Assembly (NCBI GenBank): GCA_002780705.1
Contig: PEUP01000017.1
Location: forward strand, 1 to 5,336
Reading direction: 5' to 3'
Length of the DNA stretch: 5,336 bases
DNA from: Elusimicrobia bacterium CG03_land_8_20_14_0_80_50_18
Lineage (GTDB): Bacteria > CG03
This document shows, in pieces, positions 3,783-5,336 of the stretch; the first letter of the stretch is position 1; every line of letters starts with the position of its first letter. A program made the position numbers and the translations under genes. The notes beneath the pieces are model-generated. The model was not told the origin of the DNA. It saw only the letters and a list, made by a program, of their open reading frames with translations, and ran no database searches.

Positions 3783-5336
3783 ATGGATAAGAACGAATTA
3801 TTAGGCATAGTTAAAAACGACAGGATATTGCAGCGAGGCATTGAATATTTCCGGCAGGGCAGGGTCAGGGGATATGAGCATTTCGGCAATTGGATAGTCG
3901 CTTCGGTCAGCGGGAGCAGGCCCAGACCCTATAAAGTGAGAATAGAGCTGGATAAAACAGGGAAGCCCAAATACCGCACTTGCGACTGTCCGTATTCCGG
4001 AGGTCATTATGTGTGCAAGCACATCGTTGCCGTTCTGGAGCGCTTTGTGCGTGAAGAATGGCCTTCTGTCCCGCCAAAAAATCCTCTCATCAAGGATAAA
4101 GAAAAATTTGACGAAGATGTGACGATAGCCCTGGCAGAGACGCGGGGCAGCCCCTATAAAAACTTTGACCATCTGGAAAATCTTTCGGGCATTGCCGTGA
4201 AAGGCAGGAATAAAAGCAATAAAAATTTTTTGCTTGTTTTTGTAATTGAAAAAAATTATTACAACAGCGGTCCATATTACAGGAGTGCGAACAGAAGCGG
4301 AGGATGGAGCATTTATCCGGCGCTTCGCTACAAAAAACAGAACGGCGAGTTAGGGATGTTTGCGAAGTTTAAGGAGGAAAATCTGACTGAGCCCTGCGGC
4401 GAAGAAGAAGCCGTTTTCTTACAGAAATTAATTGACCGTCCGGGCCAAGAGGCGGGTTTCATAGATTATGCCGATGAGCTGGCGCGGCACAATTTCAAAA
4501 ATGTCTATTTGAGAACCGACGGGAATAATTATGTTCCTGTATTTTTTGAGGAGATGGAAAAAGCGTCTGTTAAATTCAGGTTAAAAAAGGCCGGGGAAAG
4601 CTCCGTATTCTTTAAACCCGTCCTTGATATTTACGGGAAAAAGGGCGGGGCGCTGACCGAATTTGAGCTCTCCTACCGGCAAGAAGCGGTGCGAATCGGA
4701 TTTGATGTTTATGTTATTTCTCACGAGGGCGGTATATTTTTCAGACACAACAGCAAAAGTTTTTACTCACTTTTCAGAATTGTCTCCGAACTTGATGACG
4801 GTTTCGCATATCATGACATCCGTAAAACAAAAAAGCACTTCCGCGATGCTCCGGAGATAGACATTTTGTTTGATGCCAGGTCACTGAGGTTTGTCAAGCC
4901 GGTTCCCAAACCCATTATTGAACTGGATACGACTTATCCCGATGTTATAGACATGGAACTGCTGTTTGATTACTTCGGGAAAACGGCGCCGTATAAATCC
5001 GAATACGAATTCTATGTCCTGTCGGAAGGAGGCGCCGAGATTAAAGTGGCGCGCACAAACAGGCGATATGAAAATGAAATCTATCTTTTTTTGTGCCGCA
5101 AATTTGATTTCATAAAAAAAGACGCCGAGCAGAGTAAGCTCATTGTAAATATGCCTCTTGTGAAATTCCTTTCGGAGCACGGCAGGGAGATTATAAATGA
5201 AGGCATCGAAATACGCTTGAAAGGCGGAAAACAGAAAATATCCGCGTCGGGCAGCAAGCTTTCAATAAATGTTTCTTCCGGCATAGACTGGTTCGACCTT
5301 GATGTGGGCTACATCAGCGGGACCGGCTCATGGGAA
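3783..5336 (+). CDS. SWIM zinc-finger SNF2-family helicase, N-terminal part, runs off the window
   Basis: An uninterrupted frame of 518 codons from ATG 3783 to the window end, with no stop. Residues 16-30 (QRGIEYFRQGRVRGY) and 50-85 form a SWIM domain with ligands C67, C69, C78 and H80 (CDCPYSGGHYVCKHIVAVL), a CxC-x8-CxH zinc site. The middle (about 100-490) matches in style the long beta-rich region of bacterial SNF2-associated proteins. Near the window end, DWFDLDV (502-508) is the signature that normally precedes the SNF2 ATPase core in this family. Full-length members are about 900-1100 residues, so the helicase motifs should lie just outside the window. Such proteins are predicted double-stranded DNA translocases, relatives of RapA/Swi2-Snf2, acting on nucleoprotein. 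An in-frame stop at 3762-3764 limits the start to 3783 or later; no strong ribosome binding site is visible. It is separated from the SEC-C gene by 273 bp of repeats, so it is probably an independent unit. Confidence 0.87.
   Translation, partial: MDKNELLGIVKNDRILQRGIEYFRQGRVRGYEHFGNWIVASVSGSRPRPYKVRIELDKTGKPKYRTCDCPYSGGHYVCKHIVAVLERFVREEWPSVPPKNPLIKDKEKFDEDVTIALAETRGSPYKNFDHLENLSGIAVKGRNKSNKNFLLVFVIEKNYYNSGPYYRSANRSGGWSIYPALRYKKQNGELGMFAKFKEENLTEPCGEEEAVFLQKLIDRPGQEAGFIDYADELARHNFKNVYLRTDGNNYVPVFFEEMEKASVKFRLKKAGESSVFFKPVLDIYGKKGGALTEFELSYRQEAVRIGFDVYVISHEGGIFFRHNSKSFYSLFRIVSELDDGFAYHDIRKTKKHFRDAPEIDILFDARSLRFVKPVPKPIIELDTTYPDVIDMELLFDYFGKTAPYKSEYEFYVLSEGGAEIKVARTNRRYENEIYLFLCRKFDFIKKDAEQSKLIVNMPLVKFLSEHGREIINEGIEIRLKGGKQKISASGSKLSINVSSGIDWFDLDVGYISGTGSWE

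Overview
The window comes from a bacterial chromosome or large contig of moderate GC (mid-40s % by eye, not counted) that uses the standard code, with short Shine-Dalgarno sites and tightly overlapping genes. No marker gene fixes the lineage. The intergenic repeats carrying GTAG/CTAC feet and the CCTGCCTGCCGGCAGGCAGG palindrome resemble repeats I associate with uncultured lineages such as Omnitrophota. That is a weak guess, not a call. All supported genes are on the + strand.

Positions 1-1049 hold the wreck of a first AbiE-type (type IV) toxin-antitoxin module. Only the C-terminal half of the AbiEi-like antitoxin can be read (184-522); upstream the frame is broken by stops and shifts. The AbiEii-like nucleotidyltransferase (519-1049) keeps its GG-T and DxD active-site motifs but stops at residue 176, losing the C-terminal RDxxD part. 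Immediately after the stop lies a 58-bp REP/BIME-like element (1064-1121) of two inverted GTAG-footed hairpins, followed by a second type of short repeat. An 8-bp direct repeat brackets this block.

Positions 1233-3509 hold a second, intact operon. A near-consensus promoter (TTGACA, 17 bp, GATAAT) is overlaid by a perfect 10-bp inverted repeat that reaches the start codon, a likely operator. It drives abiEi (1286-1915), abiEii (1909-2697) and a SEC-C zinc-motif protein (2700-3509, possibly from 2694). The genes overlap or abut, so they are probably co-translated. The expected logic is that AbiEi represses the operon and neutralises the AbiEii nucleotidyltransferase. The SEC-C protein is an unexplained third partner.

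Positions 3510-3782 are a 273-bp repeat-dense gap: two copies of a 23-bp repeat, a 20-bp palindrome, a nested hairpin, another repeat copy and a 14-bp direct repeat, but no convincing terminator. From 3783 to the end runs an open gene without a stop in the window: the N-terminal 518 residues of a SWIM zinc-finger, SNF2-associated helicase, cut by the window edge before the ATPase core.

The points most worth following up are the promoter/operator overlay, the coupling of the SEC-C gene to the AbiE pair, and the REP-like element with compensatory stem changes at the break point of the dead toxin.
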